Positions 8,225 to 17,227 are shown, counted from the first letter of the stretch. The stretch: 64,000 nucleotides of DNA from Verrucomicrobiia bacterium (GCA_019694135.1 JAIBCM010000003.1:341030-405029); one strand, 5' to 3'. Numbers and translations are program-made. The notes: a model not told the origin generated them from the letters alone.

Positions 8225-11200
8225 TTAAGCTGTTACAGCCATAGTTTGGGAACGTTTTTTAGCTGTAGCACGACTACCCACTAAATTCGTTTGAATCGGA
8301 TAAGCGCCCGCCTTTAGCAAGGCTTCCAAAGCAATATTAATCATATGAGCTTTAACTGCATCAACGTAGCCCAAGTCCAGGGCAATGCCTCCGCGATTAT
8401 TTTTCACAGAAAAAATGCGCCAAGTTCCTTTCAGGCCCCATCGACTAATTTTACGTTGCCGTTCTCTGGGCACATGAATGATCTGTCCATTCCTTAAAAA
8501 GGTCATTGGTTTTTTCGCGCAACTATCTTTAAGCGCTTGTAATCTTAACCAAACTTTATGAAAAGGAACGATGACGGATTGCGAACCTTGCGAACCTACT
8601 GCAATTCCAAAATTGTCGCGCACAATCAACGCGCCCTTAAGTGATTTAAGTTTGCTAGGTTCCTTTTCAGGATCTAATCCTAAAAGTTTAATAGCATGTA
8701 ATACTTCTGTCTTAAAAAGCTTAGAAGATTGAAGATTTCGCTGCCGCAAGGTAACTTGATCTTGTTTATCTCTAGAAACTACGCGCCAAATATTTTGTTC
8801 GACTTTTAGCCCATCCATTCGAGTAGGCAAATGTTGCACGACTCGATTTTCCAGTAACCGATGAATAAGCTGTTCTTTCAGATAACTTGGTAATTTTGGA
8901 AAAAAAGAATTTTTTTCAGAGTAAGGTTTTTGGCTATCTTGCGAATGATGAACTTGAGCGGCATAGTAAGAAAATAACCCTTGAGAACATGCTTTGATCG
9001 CTCGCGTTAAATAGGTAACTCGAGAAATATTATTTTCATCCTTTTCGACCTGGGGACACAAACCGGCAAGATAACTTTCTAAGTTCCACTGTTTTTGCAC
9101 CGGTTCCAGTACCGTTTGTGAAAGCGTAACAATAGGCGGAGGCGCATGATGAAAAACGCTAGCAATAACGCGGGCACCAATTTGAGTTAAAGAAAAAGAT
9201 TGTGCTGTTTCGAAAGCAGAAAATTCAGAAACCAAACGAGGTCTTTCACTCATTTCGATGTGTTGCTGATGCCGAAAATCTTCATCTGTCGTTTCCAGAT
9301 TTTCCACAAAACGTTTAAAGTTTGAAGGCGAGGTAATAGAAAGATGTGGTAAATTGGGCACCGGCTTACCAGCCTCCTCCTCCACAAACTTAGCTCCGGA
9401 CCGTTTACCTTTCCAATTGTGAATTTCAGTAAAAGTCAGCACTAAAGAGTCCAATGACTCAGAAAAGCTCTTCACATCAGGAGTAATATAATCTTTATCT
9501 ACCTTTCTCAAAACAAGGTCTATAGGTTGATATTTTTCTCCTGTGTAAGGACATCGCCAACCCAAATCTTCGGCAATACAAGCTTTGCGAATAATTTCGG
9601 AAGTGATTGGAACGTTGCAATTTTTAATCTTAGCATCCAATTGCAATTTCTTCATGAGACGTTGCCACTCTTCTGATTCAGAATTTTCGTTCAAGTCTGG
9701 CAAGGGTTTAAATCCAGAACTTTTTGTGGGATGATCTACTTTAAAGATAACTTTTTTAATCGCCCCCAAATTGTCATCGGCATAAGTCTGAACAATATCT
9801 TTTACCAAACGTTCCAGTAAAAGCATACGATGTTGCACCCAATGACTTTTGGTTTGAAACGATAAAGGCATTTCAAATTGCGCTTGGCGTAACTCCGGTG
9901 TTAACGATAAACAACCTCCAGGTCGTTGCGGTTGTTTGCCTTGCATGATTTCATTAGCAACCTCTTTCATAACCCACCGAGCGTACGGAGCACGACCAGT
10001 CAATTGCTCAGGATAAAATTTTATTTGCAAAAGATCTTCCAACCCAACCACAGACTCGCGCTTTCGTCGACGATTCTGAGCCAGTTGCAGCTGTTGTTGG
10101 AGCTCCTGATCAAATAAATCAACAGCCCCACCTCTTGACTGTAATTGAGCTCGAATTTGTTCTAGCGTAACAGCATGTCCCCGTCGCCATTGTCCTCGAA
10201 TCCTTTTTTTCAAACATTCAGGCAACAAATTCCAAAAAGGCAACAAACGGTTTGAAGTTTCTAATTTTCGAATCGGATCAACCATCAAAGCCTCGGCCAA
10301 TTCGGCTTGATGAAATAGCTTATCCAAATTGTCCTCATCTGCATTCGTCGTGACTCGCACCGCTTTTTTAAATTGCGTAATCGTAAAATGTCCGCGTCGC
10401 TGAGCTAATTCCGTTATTTTTTGCAACTCGGCTTGATTCAGAAAACGATGAGGCAAATCTTTCGCCTCTTTAATTTGTATGCGCGACAAAAGAGTTGCCC
10501 AACGATAGCGATAAAATTCAGGACAATTTTTATGCGGCGTGCGGGATCTCTGAGCCGCAACGATCTTAGCGCGTTCTTCACTGATCGTGTGGCGTTTAGC
10601 CTCTAGCAAAAGTCGAGGATAAGTAATGGGACAAATCGTTCGATCTCGATTATCAAATCGAGCCACGAGTTGGCCAAATAAAAGACCGCCTTCGAAACGA
10701 TTGGGCAAGTGCAAATTTGCCTGAGGCAGTGTCTGCCAAGCTTTTTTATCTTCAATACCCTCCCCAATCAAAGTACGAATGAATTCCTGATTTACCTGAG
10801 ACAAATGCCCAATATGCGCTTCCAAAATTCTTCGTACTTCTGCTTCCACTACTTTACGGGGAAAGGCCGCGTTATGATTCTTAAAAGTCAAATGAGAAGC
10901 TTTTTTATCCTTCAAAGGATCCAATCCTAACTCCGCACAAAAAGTTTCCGCCATGGTGCTTGTTTTATGACGCTTCATAAACTCCCAAGCATTTTTTTCT
11001 TTTTGGCTATCTTCAACGTAAACTTTTTTCTCCAAATAACTCCAACGTCGATTTCCGTCATACCCTCGATTATGAGCATACCAACGCAACACATTCCACA
11101 ACTCTGACCAGGAAAGCAACTCGCCACCTTGCAAGACTCGAGCTGCCAGTAACCACGGCCATGCGCAACCTGGTCGGTTCAACGCCTCTTGCTCTAAAAC

Positions 11201-11413
11201 ACCTAGTTCATTTAAAAGTTTTTTTATCCCAACAATCCTTTGGCGCGTGCTACGAATATGACGCCTTTGCCGACGATGATTACGCCTTTCTGCCGCCATG
11301 CAACTATTCAAAGAAAAAGTTACAACTCCAGTTCCTAAAAGTTCCAAACTCGGTTGACTCCTAAGCAAACTCCAGCCAATAGAGTTTTTACCCCAGTTAA
11401 ATGAAAGAATCAT
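8225..11413 (-). CDS. cas9: Type II-C Cas9-like protein, predicted nuclease-dead
   Basis: The 1062-residue, uninterrupted protein has Cas9 architecture: RuvC-I at the very N-terminus (SFNWGKNSIGW), an arginine-rich bridge helix (residues 43-60), a REC lobe with LRWYAHNRGYDGN (109-121), RuvC-II (551-566), HNH (about 606-672), RuvC-III (797-812) and a C-terminal PAM-interacting region. The order and wording follow Akkermansia-type II-C Cas9 as I recall it. The catalytic residues are replaced: RuvC-I Asp is Asn6, RuvC-II Glu is Lys558 (VIFKV), HNH His is Tyr642 (KDYITP), the HNH Asn position is His665, and the RuvC-III HHxxD is T-R-A-I-K with Arg804 and Lys807. It is therefore predicted to bind guide RNA and DNA but not cut. 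No adaptation genes or array are nearby. The ATG at 11413 lacks a ribosome-binding site. Confidence 0.93.
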   Translation of the reverse strand: MILSFNWGKNSIGWSLLRSQPSLELLGTGVVTFSLNSCMAAERRNHRRQRRHIRSTRQRIVGIKKLLNELGVLEQEALNRPGCAWPWLLAARVLQGGELLSWSELWNVLRWYAHNRGYDGNRRWSYLEKKVYVEDSQKEKNAWEFMKRHKTSTMAETFCAELGLDPLKDKKASHLTFKNHNAAFPRKVVEAEVRRILEAHIGHLSQVNQEFIRTLIGEGIEDKKAWQTLPQANLHLPNRFEGGLLFGQLVARFDNRDRTICPITYPRLLLEAKRHTISEERAKIVAAQRSRTPHKNCPEFYRYRWATLLSRIQIKEAKDLPHRFLNQAELQKITELAQRRGHFTITQFKKAVRVTTNADEDNLDKLFHQAELAEALMVDPIRKLETSNRLLPFWNLLPECLKKRIRGQWRRGHAVTLEQIRAQLQSRGGAVDLFDQELQQQLQLAQNRRRKRESVVGLEDLLQIKFYPEQLTGRAPYARWVMKEVANEIMQGKQPQRPGGCLSLTPELRQAQFEMPLSFQTKSHWVQHRMLLLERLVKDIVQTYADDNLGAIKKVIFKVDHPTKSSGFKPLPDLNENSESEEWQRLMKKLQLDAKIKNCNVPITSEIIRKACIAEDLGWRCPYTGEKYQPIDLVLRKVDKDYITPDVKSFSESLDSLVLTFTEIHNWKGKRSGAKFVEEEAGKPVPNLPHLSITSPSNFKRFVENLETTDEDFRHQQHIEMSERPRLVSEFSAFETAQSFSLTQIGARVIASVFHHAPPPIVTLSQTVLEPVQKQWNLESYLAGLCPQVEKDENNISRVTYLTRAIKACSQGLFSYYAAQVHHSQDSQKPYSEKNSFFPKLPSYLKEQLIHRLLENRVVQHLPTRMDGLKVEQNIWRVVSRDKQDQVTLRQRNLQSSKLFKTEVLHAIKLLGLDPEKEPSKLKSLKGALIVRDNFGIAVGSQGSQSVIVPFHKVWLRLQALKDSCAKKPMTFLRNGQIIHVPRERQRKISRWGLKGTWRIFSVKNNRGGIALDLGYVDAVKAHMINIALEALLKAGAYPIQTNLVGSRATAKKRSQTMAVTA

Positions 11414-11432
11414 AAATTTTTAAAATATTTAC

Positions 11433-11462
11433 TTGTCAATAATTAAAAATATGGCATACAAT
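11433..11462 (+). promoter_or_regulatory. Sigma-70-type promoter of the RNA divergent from cas9
   Basis: TTGTCA (11433-11438), an 18-base AT-rich spacer and TACAAT (11457-11462) form a near-consensus forward promoter. The overlapping reverse-strand TTGACA (11440-11435) is the best -35 candidate for cas9, so the two promoters would share bases and could not easily be occupied together. No good -10 for cas9 is visible; TTTATG at the start codon is the nearest at proper spacing. Confidence 0.65.
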
Positions 11463-11468
11463 TTTGAA

Positions 11469-11580
11469 GAATCAAGACAAAGTTAGATAACGCAAACCGC
11501 GTCACTAATCGCCAAGCGATTACACCGGAACAAAAAAGCGTTTTCTATAGCAAAGCGGGTTAAACCCCGCTTTGTTTTTT
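11469..11580 (+). ncRNA. Structured small RNA beside cas9, candidate tracrRNA or natural guide RNA
   Basis: A roughly 112-nt transcript is bounded by a near-consensus promoter (11433-11462) and a strong terminator. After an unstructured 5' segment (11469-11489), which is a candidate anti-repeat or guide, come a small hairpin ACGC/GCGT (11490-11493, 11499-11502), a perfect AATCGC/GCGATT hairpin (11507-11512, 11516-11521) and a 9-bp terminal hairpin. This order (pairing segment, nexus-like hairpins, terminator) and the place directly divergent from cas9 are what a tracrRNA looks like. There is no repeat array in the window to prove an anti-repeat. No open frame of useful length is present. The function is inferred. 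Confidence 0.65.
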
Positions 11581-11581
11581 T
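11551..11581 (+). terminator. Rho-independent terminator of the cas9-linked RNA
   Basis: Perfect 9-bp stem CAAAGCGGG (11551-11559) / CCCGCTTTG (11566-11574) with a 6-base loop, followed by seven T on the forward strand. Confidence 0.85.
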
Positions 11582-11624
11582 AACCCAATCATAGAATGAG
11601 CAGAAATATTAACAGAGATATATT

Positions 11625-12005
11625 TTAACTCGACAACACAATCGCCTGAGCACCCGCATAATGTTGAGTGTGTGACAAACTTACCTTTATCACCTTTCCA
11701 CCCATCGCCTCCAAGCAAGCTAATGCCGCTCCAGACAACTTAATCCAAGGCGCTCCAGAACTTTCCTTTGTAATCACCAAATCGCGCCATCGCACAGCTC
11801 CTATCCCCGAACCCAACGCTTTCACAATCGCCTCCTTCGCGGCAAATCGCGCGGCCAAATGCAGCTCCGGTTGACGCATCTTCAAACAATAACTCAACTC
11901 CTCCTCACCGAACACCCTTTGCAAAAAAGCGTCACCGAATTTTTCCCAAATTCGCTGAATTCGCGCCACCTCTACCATATCAAATCCAATTCCCAACACT
12001 TTCAC
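11625..12005 (-). CDS. acpS: Holo-[acyl-carrier-protein] synthase
   Basis: AcpS transfers 4'-phosphopantetheine from CoA to the serine of acyl carrier protein. The 126-residue protein has the trimeric AcpS motifs GIGFDMVEVARIQ (metal-binding Asp), FAAKEAIVKALGSGIG (metal Glu and CoA-binding Lys) and VSLSHTQHYAGAQAIV. The start is taken as GTG at 12005, which overlaps the pdxJ stop as GTGA and gives the usual start VKVLGIGFDMVEV. A longer frame from 12065 would run far into pdxJ. This pdxJ-acpS order is common in bacteria and implies coupled translation. Confidence 0.93.
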   Translation of the reverse strand: MKVLGIGFDMVEVARIQRIWEKFGDAFLQRVFGEEELSYCLKMRQPELHLAARFAAKEAIVKALGSGIGAVRWRDLVITKESSGAPWIKLSGAALACLEAMGGKVIKVSLSHTQHYAGAQAIVLSS

Positions 12006-12763
12006 AAACGATATTCTTTCATTAAAACAAGCATTTCCTTCACCGCATTCCTTACCCCAACCCAAAGCGCTCGAGAAACAATAGAATGCCCAATATTCAA
12101 CTCATACAAAAAAGGCATCACAAACAAATCGCACACATTCCGAACGTGCAATCCATGTCCCGCATTCACTTTTAACCCCATCTTATTTGCAAAATGCGCT
12201 CCTTCAATCAACCGCTTCAACTCTTCGGCACGACGTCGCTTATTCTGATAAACCACCGCAAACTTGCCTGTGTGCAACTCAATCCAATCTGCTCCTACTT
12301 TCTTTGCAAACTCAATTTGTTTTAAATCAGGATCAATAAAAAGACTCACTTTCGCTCCAACATCACGCAAACGCACTATATTTTTCTGAAGAGAAATACG
12401 ATGCCCAAACACATCAAGCCCCCCTTCAGTCGTCACCTCTTGCCGATTCTCCGGCACCAAACAAACCGCATCCGGTTTCAAAGCCAAAGCAAACTTAACC
12501 ATCTCTGCCGTGTTCGCCATTTCCAAATTCAAAGGTAAAGCCACCTCCCTCTTCAAACGTCTAATATCCTCTTCCTGCATATGACGACGATCCTCACGCA
12601 AATGCGCAGTAATTCCATGTGCTCCAGCCTTCTGAGCCTCCAACGCAAAACCTACGGGATCCGGCTCCGCTATCATACCCGGCACTTTTTCCCGATAACG
12701 CGCCTGTCTCACAGTTGCCACATGATCCACATTCACCCCGAGACGTAATTTCATTTTTTTCAT
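12002..12763 (-). CDS. pdxJ: Pyridoxine 5'-phosphate synthase
   Basis: PdxJ condenses 3-amino-2-oxopropyl phosphate with 1-deoxy-D-xylulose 5-phosphate to make pyridoxine 5'-phosphate in the DXP-dependent B6 pathway. The TIM-barrel protein (253 residues from ATG 12763) carries LGVNVDHVATVRQARY at the start, GAHGITAHLREDRRHMQ, NLEMANTAEMV, CLVPENRQEVTTEGGLDV, and ends with the GHGLHVRN and ELNIGHSIVSRAL phosphate and active-site loops. A second ATG at 12754 is equally possible. It lies eight bases behind gdhA and overlaps acpS. Confidence 0.95.
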   Translation of the reverse strand: MKKMKLRLGVNVDHVATVRQARYREKVPGMIAEPDPVGFALEAQKAGAHGITAHLREDRRHMQEEDIRRLKREVALPLNLEMANTAEMVKFALALKPDAVCLVPENRQEVTTEGGLDVFGHRISLQKNIVRLRDVGAKVSLFIDPDLKQIEFAKKVGADWIELHTGKFAVVYQNKRRRAEELKRLIEGAHFANKMGLKVNAGHGLHVRNVCDLFVMPFLYELNIGHSIVSRALWVGVRNAVKEMLVLMKEYRL

Positions 12764-12770
12764 ATTGCTT

Positions 12771-14027
12771 TTAAGGAAAAAGTCCCCGCATCTGTTTGGC
12801 CTGCATGACTCGTTCAATACCCAAACACAACGCCGCATTACGATGACTAATCTTACGCTCTTTCGCCCGCTTCAAAATCGCGGCCAACGCGGGCTCTAAA
12901 ACACGATACAACCGATCCAACACTTCTACTTCCGACCAAAAAAAATTCTGTAAATCCTGTACCCATTCAAAATAAGAAACAATGACCCCACCAGCATTAC
13001 ACAAAACATCCGGAATCAAAAAAATATCCTCTCTTTCATCAATGATTCCATCCGCTTCAGGAGTTGTCGGGCCATTCGCTGCCTCAGCTAAAATACGACA
13101 TTTCAATTGATGCGCATTATTTTCTGTAATCGTTCGCTCTACCGCTGCTGGCACTAAAATATCACACGGTTGGACTAAAAGTTCTTCATTACTCATCCAT
13201 TGCCCCTCGGAAAAGCCTTCCAAAGATCGATTCGCTAGCACGTGAGCCTCAAGCTTTTCTAAATCTAAACCTTTTTCATGAAATAAAGCGCCAGAAAAAT
13301 CGCTAATTCCTACAATTTTTATTCCGAACCGCCTCAAAGCATAAGCCGCTACACTACCCACATTCCCAAAACCCTGAATAATTGCCGTTGTTCCCTGCGG
13401 CTCCATTTGCAAAATTTCCATCACTCGCCCTATCAAAAATGCTACGCCTCGACCCGTGGCCTCTCGTCGCCCCAAAGAGCCCCCAATACTTACTGGCTTA
13501 CCCGTCACCACTGCTGGCACCGCATGCCCAGCATGCATCGAATAAGTATCCATCATCCATGCCATCGTCTGCTCGTTCGTGCCCATATCCGGCGCCATGA
13601 CATCTGTTTGTGGGCCAATAAAAGGCATCATCTCTTGTGTATAACGACGCGTCACCATTTCCAACTCGCGCAATGATAACTCACGCGGATTGCAATTGAC
13701 ACCACCCTTGCCACCGCCATAAGGCAATCCCACCAAAGCACATTTCCAACTCATCCACATTGCTAATGCTGCCACCTCACCCAATTCCACTTGTGGACTA
13801 AAACGCAAACCACCTTTGGTCGGCCCCAAAGTTAAATGATGCTGCACCCGGTGTCCCCAAAAAACTTGTACTGAACCATCATCCATCAAAACCGGCATCG
13901 AAACGGAAATACATCGCTTAGGCTGTTTAATTCGCTCGCGAAATTGTTCCGGCATTCCCAATACATCCGCTGCCCGATCAAACTGTTGACAGGCCATTCT
14001 ATAGACCGGATCGTCCAAGAGCTTCAT
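12771..14027 (-). CDS. gdhA: Glutamate (Glu/Leu/Phe/Val family) dehydrogenase
   Basis: It interconverts glutamate and 2-oxoglutarate plus ammonia, linking carbon and nitrogen metabolism. Visible are VFWGHRVQHHLTLGPTKGG, the catalytic loop LPYGGGKGGVNCNP with the active lysine, PDMGTNEQTMAW, and the Rossmann motif IIQGFGNVGSVAA. Length (418 residues from the ATG at 14027) fits the hexameric small-subunit type. The start MKLLDDPVYRMACQQFDRAA is preferred; the longer frame from 14090 would add a hydrophobic stretch overlapping trpG. Coenzyme preference cannot be told. It lies between trpG and pdxJ in one direction. Confidence 0.92.
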   Translation of the reverse strand: MKLLDDPVYRMACQQFDRAADVLGMPEQFRERIKQPKRCISVSMPVLMDDGSVQVFWGHRVQHHLTLGPTKGGLRFSPQVELGEVAALAMWMSWKCALVGLPYGGGKGGVNCNPRELSLRELEMVTRRYTQEMMPFIGPQTDVMAPDMGTNEQTMAWMMDTYSMHAGHAVPAVVTGKPVSIGGSLGRREATGRGVAFLIGRVMEILQMEPQGTTAIIQGFGNVGSVAAYALRRFGIKIVGISDFSGALFHEKGLDLEKLEAHVLANRSLEGFSEGQWMSNEELLVQPCDILVPAAVERTITENNAHQLKCRILAEAANGPTTPEADGIIDEREDIFLIPDVLCNAGGVIVSYFEWVQDLQNFFWSEVEVLDRLYRVLEPALAAILKRAKERKISHRNAALCLGIERVMQAKQMRGLFP

Positions 14028-14086
14028 GAAGAAAAAAGAAAAATGGCAAAAACCAATAAAAAAGAAAATAATATTCTTCGCACAAA

Positions 14087-14659
14087 TCAAAGAGTAAGAA
14101 AATTTTTTAACAAATCTTTACCGCATCGCGTTAAAATAGACTCGGGATGAAATTGCACTCCATAAATGGGCAACTCTTTATGTTGTAATCCCATAATTTC
14201 CACCTCTTCCTCGCCCGTGTTTTGGGCTGTGATATTCAAACAAGATGGAAATGTCTCGCGACGAATAACCAAAGAATGATAGCGCGTGGCTTCAAAAGGA
14301 TTAGGCAAATTTTTAAAAAGTCCCGTGCCGTCATGCGAAATCCATGACGTTTTTCCATGCATCAACCGTTGTGCTCGCACGATCTCGCCCCCAAACGCTT
14401 GACCAATACATTGATGTCCCAAACAAACTCCCAACAAAGGCACCCGTTCTCCAAGTTTTTGAATCAGTTGGCAAGAAACTCCCGCCTCGTTCGGTGTGCA
14501 AGGGCCTGGCGAAATTAAAATTTTTTCCGGTGCCAGCTTTTCTACTTCATCCACTGTAATTTCATCATTTCGTTTCACAACAAGATTTGCCCCCAACTCG
14601 CCCAAATACTGAACAAGATTGTAAGTAAAACTGTCGTAATTATCGATTACTAAAACCAT
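14087..14659 (-). CDS. trpG: Anthranilate synthase component II (glutamine amidotransferase)
   Basis: This class I glutaminase supplies ammonia to TrpE for anthranilate, the first step of tryptophan synthesis. The 190-residue protein starts [18 protein letters not shown] and has [12 protein letters not shown], the nucleophile in [15 protein letters not shown], and the His-Glu pair in [11 protein letters not shown]. The same subunit can serve aminodeoxychorismate synthase (PabA); the adjacent trpE, 11 bases upstream, favours TrpG or a dual role. Confidence 0.93.
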   Translation of the reverse strand: MVLVIDNYDSFTYNLVQYLGELGANLVVKRNDEITVDEVEKLAPEKILISPGPCTPNEAGVSCQLIQKLGERVPLLGVCLGHQCIGQAFGGEIVRAQRLMHGKTSWISHDGTGLFKNLPNPFEATRYHSLVIRRETFPSCLNITAQNTGEEEVEIMGLQHKELPIYGVQFHPESILTRCGKDLLKNFLTL

Positions 14660-14670
14660 AGTTTGGTAGC

Positions 14671-16179
14671 TTATCTTATTTTTTGATGCGCGCTAGCTAA
14701 AGCTAATGCTTTCATTCCTGCTTTCGCCTTAGAAACACTCTCTTGATATTCTCCCTCCGGAGTAGAATCGGCCACAAGCCCACCACCCGCTTGCAAATAA
14801 GCCTTACCCTGCTTTAACAACAACGTGCGAATCGCAATGCACGAATCCAAGTTTCCCGAAAAACTAAAATAGCCCACAGCCCCAGCATAAGTTGCGCGTT
14901 GCGTCGGCTCCAATTCTGCAATGATCTGCATCGCTCGCACTTTGGGCGATCCACTCACCGTTCCCGCAGGAAATGTCGCACGCATGACATCGAACATATT
15001 TTTTCCTGAATGCAATTCACCTTCGACATGAGAACTCAAATGCATCACATGCGAATAACGTTCTACAGTCATAAATTCCGAAACTTTCACTGTGTTAAAC
15101 TCACATACACGCCCCACATCATTCCTCGCCAAATCCACCAACATCACATGCTCCGCTCTTTCTTTCTCATCCGCCAATAATTCGGTCTCCATCGCTTTAT
15201 CCTCCACAGGATTTTCGCGGCGAGGACGCGTTCCGGCAATGGGCCGAACCGTCACTTTATTCTGTTCGCAACGCACATGAATTTCAGGCGAAGAGCCCAC
15301 CAAAGCAAAATCAGCAAATTCCAAACAAAACATATAAGGCGACGGATTAATCGAACGCAAAGCCCGATACAAATCAATCGCAGAACCCGTATACGAAAAT
15401 TCAAAACGTTGCGAAGGCACCACTTGAAAAATATCACCCCGTTCAATGTAGCCTTTCATGGCCTGCGCCATTTTCAAGTAATAGTCACGCGTCATATTCG
15501 TCTGAAACGAAATATCATCAAAAGACAAATTAGGAAAAAACAGCGTGGGCGACAAAGGCTGCTTTAAACATTGAACAATCTCTTGCAGCTTTTCACAAAC
15601 GGTTCGATAAACCAATTCAGATTTATCACCTTCTTCAACGATTGCATTCACTACAATTTTCAAACGACGCGTCACATGATCAAAAATCAAAAGCGTGTCA
15701 CTCAAAATAAAATAAAAATCCGGCACCAGCAAATCATCTTGTTTTGCCATAGGCACGGTTTTCTCAAAATAACGAATCATTTCGTAAGATAAAAATCCAA
15801 CCGCGCCTCCAAAAAAGAGTGGTAAATGAAGAGGCGTTTGAGCCAAACGATAACGCGCCATCCATTGCTCCAATTCCCGCAAAGGATCACTCGATGTCTC
15901 CCATTCTTGAGTTTTTTTCCCCTTCTCTTTTAAAATCATTTTCCCATTTTTAGACTGCAAAATCGCTCGAGGATTAAAACCCACAAAAGAATAACGCGCA
16001 AAACGCTCTCCCTGCTCCACCGATTCCAATAAAAACCGATCCCCCTGACCAGCTAATTTCAGATAAGCTGAAACGGGCGTTTCCAAATCCGCTAAAAGCT
16101 CTATAGAAACAGGGACAAGATTCCCTTGCTTAGCCAACTGACAAAAAGCAGTAATATCAGGATAAATCGGTAAATTCAT
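14671..16179 (-). CDS. trpE: Anthranilate synthase component I
   Basis: It makes anthranilate from chorismate with ammonia from TrpG. The 502-residue protein has the N-terminal tryptophan-binding region ([20 protein letters not shown], containing the LLES-like ELL element) and the C-terminal chorismate-binding domain: [72 protein letters not shown] and [15 protein letters not shown] sequence. It is the first gene of a trpE-trpG pair. I see no leader peptide with clustered Trp codons upstream. Confidence 0.95.
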   Translation of the reverse strand: MNLPIYPDITAFCQLAKQGNLVPVSIELLADLETPVSAYLKLAGQGDRFLLESVEQGERFARYSFVGFNPRAILQSKNGKMILKEKGKKTQEWETSSDPLRELEQWMARYRLAQTPLHLPLFFGGAVGFLSYEMIRYFEKTVPMAKQDDLLVPDFYFILSDTLLIFDHVTRRLKIVVNAIVEEGDKSELVYRTVCEKLQEIVQCLKQPLSPTLFFPNLSFDDISFQTNMTRDYYLKMAQAMKGYIERGDIFQVVPSQRFEFSYTGSAIDLYRALRSINPSPYMFCLEFADFALVGSSPEIHVRCEQNKVTVRPIAGTRPRRENPVEDKAMETELLADEKERAEHVMLVDLARNDVGRVCEFNTVKVSEFMTVERYSHVMHLSSHVEGELHSGKNMFDVMRATFPAGTVSGSPKVRAMQIIAELEPTQRATYAGAVGYFSFSGNLDSCIAIRTLLLKQGKAYLQAGGGLVADSTPEGEYQESVSKAKAGMKALALASAHQKIR

Positions 16180-16270
16180 AACAACCCATCTTCAATCGAA
16201 TAGAAAAAGATAATGATAGAAAATTAATCGAAGGGAAAGAACGATCTTACTTCAAAACAAGAAACACAAT

Positions 16271-16639
16271 TTAAGAATAAAAGGTATGCACTCTTTGTAA
16301 TAATTCCTGATAAACTTGCAAAAAAAGCATGGAATCCACCTGTTTTTCTATTGTCTCCTTTAGCTGTATCTCGTTATTAATAATCGTCCTAAGCGCACTC
16401 AAAACGACTAATTTTTGCAACGGCGATATTTTTTCCCATCGCGCCACTTTCATATAACTGTAACAAGCCAATAAGGAAGAAGTGTAAGGATTTCCCTCTT
16501 CAACACATGCCAAAAGTAAACTTTTAATAGCAACTCGCCATTGTTCGATCAATTGAAACTCTGGAGAATGTAAATAAGATTCGGAAGACTCCTCACGTAA
16601 GACATTCTTATTAACTTCGGATGCTCCAATTGTTTTCAC
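16271..16639 (-). CDS. Small hypothetical protein, helical
   Basis: I do not recognise this 122-residue protein. It appears all-helical and has no signal peptide or membrane segment (EQWRVAIKSLLLACVEEG, PLQKLVVLSALRTIINNEIQL, SMLFLQVYQELLQRVHTFYS). The GTG start at 16639 is supported by an excellent GGAGGAG ribosome-binding site seven bases upstream. It lies 91 bases upstream of trpE in the same direction, with no obvious functional tie. Confidence 0.6.
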   Translation of the reverse strand: MKTIGASEVNKNVLREESSESYLHSPEFQLIEQWRVAIKSLLLACVEEGNPYTSSLLACYSYMKVARWEKISPLQKLVVLSALRTIINNEIQLKETIEKQVDSMLFLQVYQELLQRVHTFYS

Positions 16640-16906
16640 TAGAATCTCCTCCTAATTCATCATAACGTTTTCATTCCTTTAAAAGCTCTTATCGTTTTTC
16701 TTGCTGAAGAAAAGTTCTTTTTCACCTTTTTGTTATTTTTTTAATTAGGCTTTTTTGAATAAGCTTGTAAAAAATTTATTTTCTGCACTGCGGATTAATT
16801 TAAAATAATATCCAATATAGTTAATAATGAACAATTTGCATTGATAAATTTTGACTTATTGATAGAAAAGCCAAAAGTTATATTGATTAAAAAAAATTTA
16901 AAACTC

Positions 16907-17227
16907 GTGAAAGTAAGCAAAGGAAATATTGTTCGAACCAGCATCACTCTTGACAAAGAGGTTGCTGAAATTGGAAAACGTAACGCAGAAAAAAGAGGGT
17001 TTGGCCACTCTTTTTCTGCCTATGTCAGTTGGCTAGTCATTCGAGATGCTAAAGGTGCAGTTTCAAGAGAAGAAATTACGGATGCGACATCTGCTCAAAA
17101 CCTTGAAGGAACTCCTCAATCGATCACCCCATCCCATAACTCCCCCTCTTCCACAAGTTCTATTAAATTAGAATCAAATCCAACGTCATATCCCGGCTTC
17201 AGCTCCCACGATCCTTTTGCTAATTAA
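16907..17227 (+). CDS. Small ribbon-helix-helix-like protein
   Basis: The segment VRTSITLDKEVAEIGKRNAE, then GFGHSFSAYVSWLVIRDA, looks like a ribbon-helix-helix DNA-binding unit: a strand ending in T-L-D, a helix, a turn rich in G/S, and a second helix. The C-terminal half is a low-complexity Ser/Pro/Thr tail. The start is uncertain: the GTG at 16907 (VKVSKGN) gives a compact 106-residue protein, while the frame is open from a TTG at 16841. Neither has a clear ribosome-binding site. It could be a small transcription regulator or antitoxin-like protein; no partner toxin gene is adjacent. Confidence 0.5.
   Translation: MKVSKGNIVRTSITLDKEVAEIGKRNAEKRGFGHSFSAYVSWLVIRDAKGAVSREEITDATSAQNLEGTPQSITPSHNSPSSTSSIKLESNPTSYPGFSSHDPFAN

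Noticed and set aside
8225..11413. Idea that cas9 is a decaying pseudogene
   Set aside because: The frame is intact over 1062 codons, with all non-catalytic landmarks kept. Decay usually brings stops or frameshifts before all catalytic residues change.
13382..13676. Forward frames inside gdhA
   Set aside because: Histidine-, serine- and proline-rich translations without domains, lying fully antisense to a clear enzyme gene.
16180..16270. Tryptophan attenuator in front of trpE
   Set aside because: No short frame with clustered Trp codons and no alternative hairpins are visible.
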